DNA of 64,000 nucleotides from Candidatus Woesearchaeota archaeon (GTDB lineage Archaea; Nanobdellota; Nanobdellia; Woesearchaeales; GW2011-AR9): positions 1,252,077-1,316,076 of the forward strand of contig JACPIK010000002.1 in assembly GCA_016188115.1 (NCBI GenBank). Reading direction: 5' to 3'. The stretch's first letter is position 1, and each line of letters opens with the position of its first letter. The position numbers were made by a program, and so were the translations under genes. Under the pieces are notes generated by a model, which made no database searches, was not told where the DNA came from, and saw nothing but the letters and a program-made list of their open reading frames with translations. Below are positions 31,505 through 40,777 of the stretch, in pieces.

Positions 31505-34458
31505 TGGCATACGACATTCCACCACCCCTCCAACACAAAGAGAAAATTTTGTGGTTTTTAACTTTCCAACAATTAGCAATAGCTGTCCCTAGTTTTCTCG
31601 TTATGGTTTTGGTGTTCAAAATTGCTTCTTTATCAACAGCGGTGACGATAAACTCTTTTATTCTGATAATTGCTTTCTTCTTGATGTTTTTTGATGGTAT
31701 CAACAGAGGACATCATTTCTTTCTTCATCTGCGCAATCAGCGTGTGGAAGCAGACAGTTCTCTTCTTCACAAAATAATAGATATCAAAAGTGTGGAGAAA
31801 GAAATGGTGGTGACTAAAAAATCGAAGCTTGCCATCTTAGAAGTAATCCCATTAAATCTTGCCATAAAAACTGAGGAAGAGCAGGAATCAGTGTTAATGG
31901 GGTTTGAGAAATTCCTTAACAGTTTGGATTATCCTATCCAAATTCATATAAGCTCGCATAGTATCTCTCTTGACTCCCATTTCAGCTATCTAGAGAAAAA
32001 GACTAGCGATTTTCCGGACTTATTCTCTTCCTATAAAGAGTTTGTAACTAAAACGGTATCTGGTCTCAAAAACAGAAAGTTCTACATTGTTATCACAGAG
32101 AAAGATAATTTACAGATTCAAACTAGAGTCTGTGAAGAAAAACTTCGCTCATTAGGGCTTCGGGTTAATAGAGTCACTGGAGAGTCGCTCGTTTCGTTGT
32201 TTCACAATTACATTGGGCAGGGAGCACAAAAAGAACTTGCGGAGGATCAAGTCATTGAAGAGTACGCTCATTTTCTTCTTTCACCGCAAAAGATTACGTT
32301 TCATCATGATGCATTTGAAGTTGGAGATCAATTTTGTACATTACTGAACGTGAAAGGTTATCCTCATAGCGTAGAGCGGGGATTTCTCGATAAGATTATT
32401 TCATCAGGTGACACGTACGATATCTCCATTCATATCGAACCATTCCCTTTGGAAGAAACGATGATTCACTTAAATCGTGAACTGCAAAAACAACAGGCTG
32501 ATTTGTATGCAGATACAAAGAAAGGTATCTACAATCCCTCTCTTGAAATTAAGTTTGAGGCGACCAAGCGTGTTTTAGAAGACTTACAGAAAGGGAGTCA
32601 GAAGCTCTTTAATGTCTCACTCTACATTCTTTGCAAAGGTAAAAAAAGAGAGGATGCGGTATTTCTTGCGAAGAAAGTAAAAGCTGATTTAGAAGGGTTA
32701 ATGATTCAAAGTGGTATCCCGCAGTTTCAGATGCAGGCAGGCTATGAATCGATGCTCCCGTTGGGAAAAGATCGATTACGTTTGACACAGAATATCCATA
32801 CTAAAGGATTGTCAGCGTTCTTTCCGTTCTCTTCTCCGTTTTTGGATGTAGAAAATGATGGAGTGTTGTTAGGCTTAAACAAAAATAAAATTCCCTACAT
32901 CAAGAACGTGTTTAATCTCACCAATGCCAATGGAATTATTTTGGCAACTTCTGGAGCAGGTAAGTCGTATTTTACAAAACTGCTCATTTCTCGCTTGTTC
33001 ATGAATGGTGCTGATATTATTATCATTGATCCACAAGGAGAGTACGGTGCTTTGACACAACATTATCATGGCGAAACGATCACGATCAGTAAGAATTCTT
33101 CAACAATCATTAACCCTCTTGATTTGATGGGACATGAATATCTGGAGAAGCGGCTTTCGTTAATGGATTTATTTCAAATTATGTTGGGCGATATCACCGA
33201 AGTACAAAAAGCGATTTTAGACAAAGCTGTTGACATCACGTATGGCAGGAGAGGAATTAACCGTGATTCTTGGGATAGCAAGCCGCCAATTTTGCAGGAA
33301 CTCTATCAAACACTCGTAAACTTGAATAGGGAAGCGCATTCGCAGGAGAAGAAAACCTATATGGCGTTGCTCAATAGGTTGGGGATGTATGCGGAGAATG
33401 GTGTCTTTTCTTTTTTGAACCGACACACGAATATTAACTTTTCAAATAGGTTTGTGTGTTTTAATATCGGCTCCATGCCCAAACAAGTAAAGCCTGTTGT
33501 GATGTATCTGGTTCTTGATTATGTGTATCAACGCATGAAAGGGTCTTTGAAACGTAAGATTCTCGTTATAGATGAAGCGTGGGCGATGCTTCAAACGGCA
33601 GAGGAATCTTCTTATGTGTTTGAGATTGTCAAGACCTGTCGTAAGTTTAACCTCGGGTTGCTCATGATTACCCAAGATGTGGCTGATCTTGTTGGCTCGA
33701 AAGCGGGGCATGCTGTTCTAGCTAATACATCCTATACGTTTCTATTACGCCAGAAGCCCGCTGTGATACACGATGTGGCTCGCACGTTTCATCTGTCGGG
33801 TGCTGAGAAAGAGTACCTTATATCGGCACAAAAAGGGCAAGGTGTGCTTATTTTGGAGAATGAGCATCAAGAGATCGAAGTTATCGCCTCAGCCAAGGAG
33901 CATGAGTTGATTACCACGAACCCTGATGAGATACAGGGGGCTGTGCGAGAGGATGTGCGGGTCGATAGGGTGATTGGGCTTGACATTGAGCAGGATGTCT
34001 ATACGACTTCTGGATTGTCGGTTGAGGAACAGAATTTCTTAGCTAATAATGGGTATGTGTTAGGTTCGTTTCATGGGTTACGTAAAGGCAGGCAACAACA
34101 GTATTTTGTCAAAGTGAGGAAACCAGAGTCGGCAATGCATACGTATTATGTGGATTTGATTTATCGGGAAGTTTTGAAACGTACGTCTTCCGTTGAGAAG
34201 TATCGTACCCAGCGACCCGACATTGTGTTTGTCAATTCCAGAAATGAGGAAATCGTGATTGAAGTGGAGACAGGTATTGGCGTCAAGCAGAAAAAGAAGG
34301 AGCATGATGAGAAGTTCGGTGCTTTACGTAAGAAGTATGGTGGGCGGTGTTTTATTTTTCTGGTAAACTTTGATTTACAAAATAGTTACAAACGTCACGG
34401 GTTGCCCTTATTATTGCGGTTAGATATTGAGAAGTTTATAGAATCGCAATTTGTATGA
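31504..34458 (+). CDS. PrgI-VirB4 fusion ATPase with a nuclease-like C-terminal domain
   Basis: 984 residues. Residues 1-90 have two membrane segments like PrgI/VirB3. Residues about 100-860 are VirB4: Walker A GAGKSYFTKLL near 483, Walker B ILVIDEAWAML near 686, and the ITQDVADL sensor. Residues about 865-984 are an extra domain: RPDIVFVNSRNEEIVIEVETG near 904-924 resembles the PD-(D/E)XK core but with Glu in place of Lys. Known VirB4 proteins end at the ATPase. It drives pilus or DNA transport at the membrane. Confidence 0.86.
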   Translation: MAYDIPPPLQHKEKILWFLTFQQLAIAVPSFLVMVLVFKIASLSTAVTINSFILIIAFFLMFFDGINRGHHFFLHLRNQRVEADSSLLHKIIDIKSVEKEMVVTKKSKLAILEVIPLNLAIKTEEEQESVLMGFEKFLNSLDYPIQIHISSHSISLDSHFSYLEKKTSDFPDLFSSYKEFVTKTVSGLKNRKFYIVITEKDNLQIQTRVCEEKLRSLGLRVNRVTGESLVSLFHNYIGQGAQKELAEDQVIEEYAHFLLSPQKITFHHDAFEVGDQFCTLLNVKGYPHSVERGFLDKIISSGDTYDISIHIEPFPLEETMIHLNRELQKQQADLYADTKKGIYNPSLEIKFEATKRVLEDLQKGSQKLFNVSLYILCKGKKREDAVFLAKKVKADLEGLMIQSGIPQFQMQAGYESMLPLGKDRLRLTQNIHTKGLSAFFPFSSPFLDVENDGVLLGLNKNKIPYIKNVFNLTNANGIILATSGAGKSYFTKLLISRLFMNGADIIIIDPQGEYGALTQHYHGETITISKNSSTIINPLDLMGHEYLEKRLSLMDLFQIMLGDITEVQKAILDKAVDITYGRRGINRDSWDSKPPILQELYQTLVNLNREAHSQEKKTYMALLNRLGMYAENGVFSFLNRHTNINFSNRFVCFNIGSMPKQVKPVVMYLVLDYVYQRMKGSLKRKILVIDEAWAMLQTAEESSYVFEIVKTCRKFNLGLLMITQDVADLVGSKAGHAVLANTSYTFLLRQKPAVIHDVARTFHLSGAEKEYLISAQKGQGVLILENEHQEIEVIASAKEHELITTNPDEIQGAVREDVRVDRVIGLDIEQDVYTTSGLSVEEQNFLANNGYVLGSFHGLRKGRQQQYFVKVRKPESAMHTYYVDLIYREVLKRTSSVEKYRTQRPDIVFVNSRNEEIVIEVETGIGVKQKKKEHDEKFGALRKKYGGRCFIFLVNFDLQNSYKRHGLPLLLRLDIEKFIESQFV

Positions 34459-34569
34459 TAACTATGGTGCGAGGTTTAGACTCTTTTTTGGGCGGATTTG
34501 GGGGTTTATGGGGCTGTGTGTAGAAAATTAGAGCCTACAAGAGAGAGTGTAATTTTAAGTGGAATTTAC

Positions 34570-36975
34570 TCACTCATCTTTTGTAGTGCTGAACATATAA
34601 TCAATATCAGCCTTTTCAATGATAACAATCCTGTCTCCTTTTTTCCCCATCATGATACTACAAAATCTTGATTTAAACTCATTCATATCAAATGTAGCTT
34701 TAGTATATGATCTATCAAATTGGGAATAGAGAGATAGCAATTCTTCCAATTTTATAAGCACTATATTACCCTTCCAAGACCTAATCTTTGGTATTACATA
34801 TTGACCTAGTTTACGAAATTGATCATCACTAGCTTTATTTATGACTAATACAAACGCACTCAACGTTACCGAAAATTCTTTCACTTCTTTAGATTTATTC
34901 AATTTACGAATGTAAGATTCTGCCTTTCTCTTTTCACCCATAGTAAGATCGTAACTTTCTTTTTTACTGAACTTACAATCCCAACCAAATGTTCGATTAT
35001 TTACACCAACTCCATTTTCAAAACTTACATACGCTAAACCTTCAGGAATTTCTACGCCTGTCTTCTCTTTGCCCCATTTTTCTACACTTTTAAAGATATA
35101 TTGAAAGACATTAACTACATCATCCTCAAAGGATTTTTGATCGCACTCAGTGAAGATCTTTAGTTTTCTTATGGACTCTCTAGCATTTCCTGCGATAGCA
35201 GCGCCTGATGTTTCTGCCTTATCTTTAATAATTCTATTGAATTCTTCTTTGGACATCTTTTCTGTTATAAGATCGACAAGTTCTACCTCAGCAAAATTAC
35301 TCAACTCATTAATTTCTTTATTATGCGGGACTCCGTAACTCACAATAATAATGGGTAGACCAGACCGTTGAAAATGACTAATTAGTTTTGCTGATAGAGC
35401 AGAGTCAGAACAAAATAGGTATATAGGCATCTGTTTGTATGTCAGTTTCAGGAATTGATATGAACGTGACCATGTTCTCGTCACATCGCGTTTCTCAGCT
35501 TTGATTTCTTTATCAAGTAACTTACAGAGATAATTAACTACGCTAATTCTTGGTATCTCAAACAGAATTTTTTGTTCGACTAATGATGTTGGGCTGGAAG
35601 TACAATGTCTACAAGTTCCATCTTGGCTATTAAAAGTTCTGCAGACGGTACACTGATATAATTTCTTCTCTTTCTTTTTTATAATCTTTCTTTCCTCGAG
35701 AAAACTAAGGGCTTTCATCAGAGGTTCATCCTGGTAATCTACCTCATGACGTGAAATAATGGTGTTAAGCCTCTCTTCGATGGATTGTTCTTCTCCCATG
35801 GAGAATTTTTCGTTCAGACCAAAACCAAAAATCTTAGTAAACTCAAGTGATAGTCTTCCTTTTTCAGCATCACCAGTTCGACTTCCTGGTTTTAGCGTAA
35901 AATAAAAGTAGGTGCCATCTCTTTCAAGCATTATCTCTCTAATCTTATCCTCAAAACTTAGGCTGATGGAGGATATGTTAATTATCTGCGGGTCTACAAT
36001 ATTACGAGTCTTAAGATCAACAATGGCACCTGCAATTGAATCAGTTCTGTATGATTGCGGTATGGCTAGGGGCACTGTGCCGGACAGTTTTGAGTTTTTG
36101 AACGTAACCCCCACAATTTTCAATGCTACTTCATCTGGGATTTCCTCAATGTAATTGGTGAATTTGTTGTTGTTTACATTCGTAACTTCAGGCATATATT
36201 TAGAGAACTTTATACCTAAAATAGTTTGCATGGCATCTGCAGATTTTTTAACAACATGGGGGTCTTTACATCTGATTTCTAGTTTATCTGTTGGACAATC
36301 AAATGAGATCAATAAGTCGCTAGCAAGTTTATTTCTCTTGTTCTTATCAATGTTCCTCATCAGTTTGTCACCAACCTGTCGATCAATTGCAAAGATGATT
36401 TTTCCATCTACAGTTAGCTTTCCTTTAAACTTGAATATGACACGCTTGTAGTTTCCTTTACGAAGATATTGAATAAATTTTTGGATTCTTTCTTCAAACT
36501 CAGTGATATATTCTTGTCTGAGGGGAATGCCTCCTTTGAATTGAACTGCAAATGAGGCATTTCTTACCCATTTGGAATGAGTCAGCAAATATGAAAGCTC
36601 AGATTGACTGTGATGATAGATTTCTATTAGTTCCAGAAAGGCGTTCCCCCTCTTCGCGATTTTGATGGTACCTTCGGTTACTAATCGTTCATAATAATCG
36701 CTTATTAGATCAAGCTTAAAATTTGAGAAATCTTTGAGCAATCCAAGCTCTTTACTCTTTTGTGAGGTCATAATCAACTCTACTAACTTTTCTTTTACGC
36801 CTTTCGATACGATTGGATCAGGAAAAAGTTCAAGTAGCTCGCATATACTGAGTAAATGTTTCTCATCAAATTTTGCTAAGTAATTCTTTAGCTTTCTTTT
36901 TTCTCTACTTTCCCAGTTTTCGAGAATATATTTACAGTGAACATCTAATTTTTCCCAATAGTCGCTGTTAATCAT
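34570..36975 (-). CDS. 801-residue protein with a zinc ribbon and a FokI-like nuclease end
   Basis: 801 residues with no overall family that I know. Residues 1-430 are mixed alpha/beta and Lys-rich. A zinc ribbon (CTVCRTF and CRHC) lies near 441-458. The C-terminal quarter has the FokI-style PD-(D/E)XK motif: GWDCKFSKKESYDLTMGEKRKAESYI near 662-690, where D-C-K gives the catalytic Asp and Lys and YxL...E...YI follow as in FokI. No membrane segment. It sits back to back with the type I restriction operon, 228 bp away, so a role in DNA restriction is likely. The target-recognition part is unknown. Confidence 0.7.
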   Translation of the reverse strand: MINSDYWEKLDVHCKYILENWESREKRKLKNYLAKFDEKHLLSICELLELFPDPIVSKGVKEKLVELIMTSQKSKELGLLKDFSNFKLDLISDYYERLVTEGTIKIAKRGNAFLELIEIYHHSQSELSYLLTHSKWVRNASFAVQFKGGIPLRQEYITEFEERIQKFIQYLRKGNYKRVIFKFKGKLTVDGKIIFAIDRQVGDKLMRNIDKNKRNKLASDLLISFDCPTDKLEIRCKDPHVVKKSADAMQTILGIKFSKYMPEVTNVNNNKFTNYIEEIPDEVALKIVGVTFKNSKLSGTVPLAIPQSYRTDSIAGAIVDLKTRNIVDPQIINISSISLSFEDKIREIMLERDGTYFYFTLKPGSRTGDAEKGRLSLEFTKIFGFGLNEKFSMGEEQSIEERLNTIISRHEVDYQDEPLMKALSFLEERKIIKKKEKKLYQCTVCRTFNSQDGTCRHCTSSPTSLVEQKILFEIPRISVVNYLCKLLDKEIKAEKRDVTRTWSRSYQFLKLTYKQMPIYLFCSDSALSAKLISHFQRSGLPIIIVSYGVPHNKEINELSNFAEVELVDLITEKMSKEEFNRIIKDKAETSGAAIAGNARESIRKLKIFTECDQKSFEDDVVNVFQYIFKSVEKWGKEKTGVEIPEGLAYVSFENGVGVNNRTFGWDCKFSKKESYDLTMGEKRKAESYIRKLNKSKEVKEFSVTLSAFVLVINKASDDQFRKLGQYVIPKIRSWKGNIVLIKLEELLSLYSQFDRSYTKATFDMNEFKSRFCSIMMGKKGDRIVIIEKADIDYMFSTTKDE

Positions 36976-37203
36976 TTAGTTAAGAACAAGTGTCGGAGAG
37001 ATTGGTTTCCCCTAACACCATCCCTCTTGTATTTTCAGAGTGATTCTCACTTTTTAAAGATTACGCAATAAGAATCAATTTTTGATTTTATGAGCAGAAG
37101 AATGTTGTTATTTCTATAAATCGGAAAATAGTATATCCAGAAAAGAGGAAGATCGGTTATAAGAGAGCAATCTTTTAATAAGCTACGGGATTATAATGCA
37201 AAC

Positions 37204-38919
37204 ATGGCACAAGTTCGCGAATTAGCTGATTTTATTTGGAGTGTAGCTGACTTGCTACGCGGTGATTACAAACCATCTGATTATGGTAAAGTTATTCTTC
37301 CTTTTACCGTCCTTCGACGATTGGATTGCGTCTTAGAACCATCCAAAGACACTATCCTTGCTAACCTCAAATCGGTTCAAAAAATGGACCCTGAAAGTGC
37401 TGATTTATACCTAAATCGTCTTATCAAGCTCAATTTTCATAATAAAAGTAAATTTACATTTCAAAAGTTTCTTTCCGATGGCGATCACATCAGTGAAAAC
37501 GTGACGGCTTATATCAACGGTTTCTCCAAAGATGCCCGTGATATCATTGATTATTTCGAATTCAACGAGCAAATCACACGACTTGAAAAAGCTAATTTGC
37601 TCTTTCAGGTGGTTTCGCGTTTTGCTGCTATTGATTTGCATCCAGAAAAAGTAAGTAACATTGAAATGGGGTACATTTTTGAGGAACTTATTCGTAAATT
37701 TGCGGATGCTTCAAATGAAACCGCAGGGGAACACTTCACCCCGCGCGAAGTCATCCGTTTAATGGTTAACGTTCTCTTTATCAACGACCGTGACGTCTTG
37801 ACCAAGAAAGGTATTATTAAGACATTATACGATCCTGCCTGTGGAACTGGGGGTATGCTTTCCATTGCTGAGGAATATTTGCGTGATCTTAATCCACAAG
37901 CGGAGCTCAAAGTATTTGGTCAAGAACTGAATCCAGAATCGTTTGCTATTTGTAAATCTGACATGATGATTAAAGCACAAGTCGCTTCTAATATCAAAGT
38001 TGGTAACTCATTTACACAAGATGGTCTTGCTTCAGAGAAATTTGATTACATGCTCTCCAATCCTCCATTTGGTGTTGAATGGAAAAAAGTGCAGCGTGAA
38101 ATCGATGCAGAACATGAGAACTTAGGAATGGATGGCCGTTTTGGGGCTGGACTCCCCCGAATTAGTGATGGGTCATTTCTCTTTCTACAACATATGATCT
38201 CTAAAATGAAATCTGGCAACGAGGGCTCGCGCATTGGAATTGTTTTTAATGGCTCACCCCTCTTTACCGGCGGTGCTGGTAGCGGGGAGAGTGATATTCG
38301 TAAGTGGATCATTGAACATGATTGGCTCGAAGCTATCATTGCCATGCCAGATAAGTTATTTTATAACACGGGGATTAGTACGTATGTGTGGATTGTAACT
38401 AATCGAAAACATACCGAGCGTAAAGGAAAAATTCAACTTATCAATGCCGTTGAATTTTTCGATAAGATGCGTAAAAGTTTAGGCGATAAAAGTCACGAAA
38501 TCAGTGCCAAGCATATCGAGGAGATTACAAAAATTTATGGTTCGTTTAAACCTGGTGAGCACTGTAAAATATTTGACAATGAGGATTTTGGTTATAGGTA
38601 TTTAACTGTTGAGAGGCCTCTTCTTGAAAACGGCAAAGTTGTAAAAGATAAGACTGGAAAACCTAAAGCAGACGCTTCTCTTCGCGATAACGAGAGCGTT
38701 CCGTTGAAAGAAGACTGGAAAGAGTACGTTAAACGTGAAGTCTTGCCGCATGTTCCTGATGCGTGGGTTGATGAGAGTAAGACAAAGATAGGATATGAGA
38801 TTAATTTTACCAAGCATTTCTACAGGTTTAAACCGTTACGTTCGTTAGAAGAAATCCGCCGAGATATCCTTGCACTTGAGGAGGAGACGGAAGATATGAT
38901 TAAGAAGGTGGTGAAATGA
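37204..38919 (+). CDS. hsdM: type I restriction-modification methyltransferase HsdM
   Basis: 571 residues of the N6-adenine HsdM family: N-terminal helical domain (FIWSVADLLRGDYKPSDYGK), FTPREVIRLMVNVLF, the S-adenosylmethionine motif DPACGTGGMLS near 208 and the catalytic NPPFG near 284. It methylates the HsdS target and forms the core of the type I complex. A TTTTAATA box lies about 30 nt before the ATG. Its stop overlaps the next gene by four bases. Confidence 0.95.
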   Translation: MAQVRELADFIWSVADLLRGDYKPSDYGKVILPFTVLRRLDCVLEPSKDTILANLKSVQKMDPESADLYLNRLIKLNFHNKSKFTFQKFLSDGDHISENVTAYINGFSKDARDIIDYFEFNEQITRLEKANLLFQVVSRFAAIDLHPEKVSNIEMGYIFEELIRKFADASNETAGEHFTPREVIRLMVNVLFINDRDVLTKKGIIKTLYDPACGTGGMLSIAEEYLRDLNPQAELKVFGQELNPESFAICKSDMMIKAQVASNIKVGNSFTQDGLASEKFDYMLSNPPFGVEWKKVQREIDAEHENLGMDGRFGAGLPRISDGSFLFLQHMISKMKSGNEGSRIGIVFNGSPLFTGGAGSGESDIRKWIIEHDWLEAIIAMPDKLFYNTGISTYVWIVTNRKHTERKGKIQLINAVEFFDKMRKSLGDKSHEISAKHIEEITKIYGSFKPGEHCKIFDNEDFGYRYLTVERPLLENGKVVKDKTGKPKADASLRDNESVPLKEDWKEYVKREVLPHVPDAWVDESKTKIGYEINFTKHFYRFKPLRSLEEIRRDILALEEETEDMIKKVVK

Positions 38920-39536
38920 ACCCGATAACAATTAATTGCCCTTGGTGTAAAAAGCATGTTGCTTTGGTTTGGATTGGATTTTACACGGGAGGTAGGGACA
39001 CTAGACAGGTCTCGTTTCAAGAACCGATCTTAATTACAACTCAGAAAGGAAATTGGTGTATAGCGGAGTGTCCTTTATGCAACGAGTGTGTTATCGTGAA
39101 ATTAAAAGGAATGGAAATTCTTTCTATTGCCCCATCTCCATTACCATCACCAACAGATGAAAGAATACCTGAAAACATAAAGCAAGACATAGATGAAGCT
39201 AAGCTTTGCCTCAGCGTGCGTGCATTTAGAGCTTGTGCCGCTATGTGTAGAAGAGCGATTCAGCAAGCATGTATGGGACAAGGAGCCGATAAAGAAAAAA
39301 AATTGGATAAACAAATTGATGAATTACAAGCAAAAGGAATTATTACTACCCATATTAGCAAATGGGCACATTCATGCAGGTTTTTAGGAAATGATGCAGT
39401 ACATCCTGATCATCCAGAGGTTACAGAGCAGGATGCGAAAGATGTCTTAAATCTAGCGGAACAGCTTATGAATATACTTTATGTAATGCCTGCTATTTCT
39501 GAAGAAATGGATGTAGTACATAAGAGGAAAAAATAA
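38916..39536 (+). CDS. DUF4145-domain protein inside the hsd operon
   Basis: 206 residues. The start has a zinc-ribbon-like CPWCKK and CPLCNEC; residues about 85-190 are DUF4145: SVRAFRACAAMCRRAIQQAC and HISKWAHSCRFLGNDAVHPD. DUF4145 genes are often found inside type I restriction operons and resemble HEPN-like folds, with an unclear role. It overlaps hsdM (ATGA) and is followed two bases later by hsdS, so translation is coupled. Confidence 0.87.
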   Translation: MNPITINCPWCKKHVALVWIGFYTGGRDTRQVSFQEPILITTQKGNWCIAECPLCNECVIVKLKGMEILSIAPSPLPSPTDERIPENIKQDIDEAKLCLSVRAFRACAAMCRRAIQQACMGQGADKEKKLDKQIDELQAKGIITTHISKWAHSCRFLGNDAVHPDHPEVTEQDAKDVLNLAEQLMNILYVMPAISEEMDVVHKRKK

Positions 39537-39538
39537 AC

Positions 39539-40777
39539 ATGAAACCATATCCAAAGTATAAAGAATCGGGTATCCAGTGGATCGGGAAGATACCTGAGGG
39601 ATGGTCAATTGAGAAAACCAAGTACGTTTTTGAAGAGATTAATCAGAAAAGTATAGATGGTTCTGGAACTCTTCTTTCCGTATCAGAATATTATGGCGTT
39701 GCACCTCGATGTAATAAAATTGAGGCTGATGATTTTTTAACTCATGCAGAGAGTCTTGAGGGTTATAAAGTATGTAAGGTAAATGATATTGTTATGAACA
39801 TCATGTTAGCATGGAAGAAAAGTCTTGGTGTTTCCGCATGGGATGGAATAGTCAGTCCTGCTTACGCTGTTTTTAGGTTGAAGCAAAAGGATTTCTCTCC
39901 CCAGTACTTTCATCATCTTTTTAGGACAGATCAGGTTGCCGCCGAGTTTCGACGTAATTCTACTGGGATTATAGACTCGCGTCTTCGTCTTTACCCTGAG
40001 AAATTCTTCTCGATTAAAATCTCATTCCCACCATTTCCCGAGCAACAACAAATCGCCTCCTTCCTTGACACCAAAACGTCACTCATCGATGAAGCTATTG
40101 AAAAGAAAGAACGACTTATCGAACTATTAGAGGAAGAACGGACAGGGAAGATTAACCATGCGGTGACGAGAGGATTAAACCCAAAAATGGAGTTGAAAGA
40201 TTCTGGTGTAGAATGGCTGGGGAAGGTACCAAAGCATTGGGATGTAAAGAAATTGAAATTTGTCGCACATCTTCAAAGTGGTGAATCAATAACCTCTGAC
40301 GCAATAAAATCTGACGGAAGCTTTCCAGTTTATGGTGGTAATGGCTTTAGAGGTTTTACCGAAGCTTACACCCATGATGGCCATTACGCTCTAGTCGGAC
40401 GACAAGGCGCACTCTGTGGAAACGTTAATTATGCTTCGGGAAAATTTTGGGCTTCAGAGCATGCAGTCGTAGCCACTTTGTTAAATATCAATGAGGTCAT
40501 TTGGTTCGGAGAATTAATTCGTACAATGAATCTTAATCAATATTCGATGACCGCAGCTCAACCCGGTCTTTCAGTGGATGTAATTAAAAATCTAAAAGTA
40601 CCTGTTCCATCAACATTGGAACGACAAGCAATAGAGATTTACCTCCACCAAGAAACTCAAAAAATCGACCAAACGATTAATAAGATCCAGAAAGAAATAG
40701 AACTCCTCCATGAATACAGAACAGCTCTTATTTCTGAAGCTGTCACAGGAAAAATTGATGTGCGAGGTCTAGCATGA
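39539..40777 (+). CDS. hsdS: type I restriction specificity subunit HsdS
   Basis: 412 residues. Two target-recognition domains: residues 1-185 (SGIQWIGKIPEGWSIEKTKYV) and 210-390 (SGVEWLGKVPKHWDVKKLKFV), each followed by a conserved coiled-coil spacer (PPFPEQQQIASFLDTKTSLIDE, and STLERQAIEIYLHQETQKID). It decides the bipartite DNA target of both HsdM and HsdR. Overlaps hsdR by four bases. Confidence 0.94.
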   Translation: MKPYPKYKESGIQWIGKIPEGWSIEKTKYVFEEINQKSIDGSGTLLSVSEYYGVAPRCNKIEADDFLTHAESLEGYKVCKVNDIVMNIMLAWKKSLGVSAWDGIVSPAYAVFRLKQKDFSPQYFHHLFRTDQVAAEFRRNSTGIIDSRLRLYPEKFFSIKISFPPFPEQQQIASFLDTKTSLIDEAIEKKERLIELLEEERTGKINHAVTRGLNPKMELKDSGVEWLGKVPKHWDVKKLKFVAHLQSGESITSDAIKSDGSFPVYGGNGFRGFTEAYTHDGHYALVGRQGALCGNVNYASGKFWASEHAVVATLLNINEVIWFGELIRTMNLNQYSMTAAQPGLSVDVIKNLKVPVPSTLERQAIEIYLHQETQKIDQTINKIQKEIELLHEYRTALISEAVTGKIDVRGLA

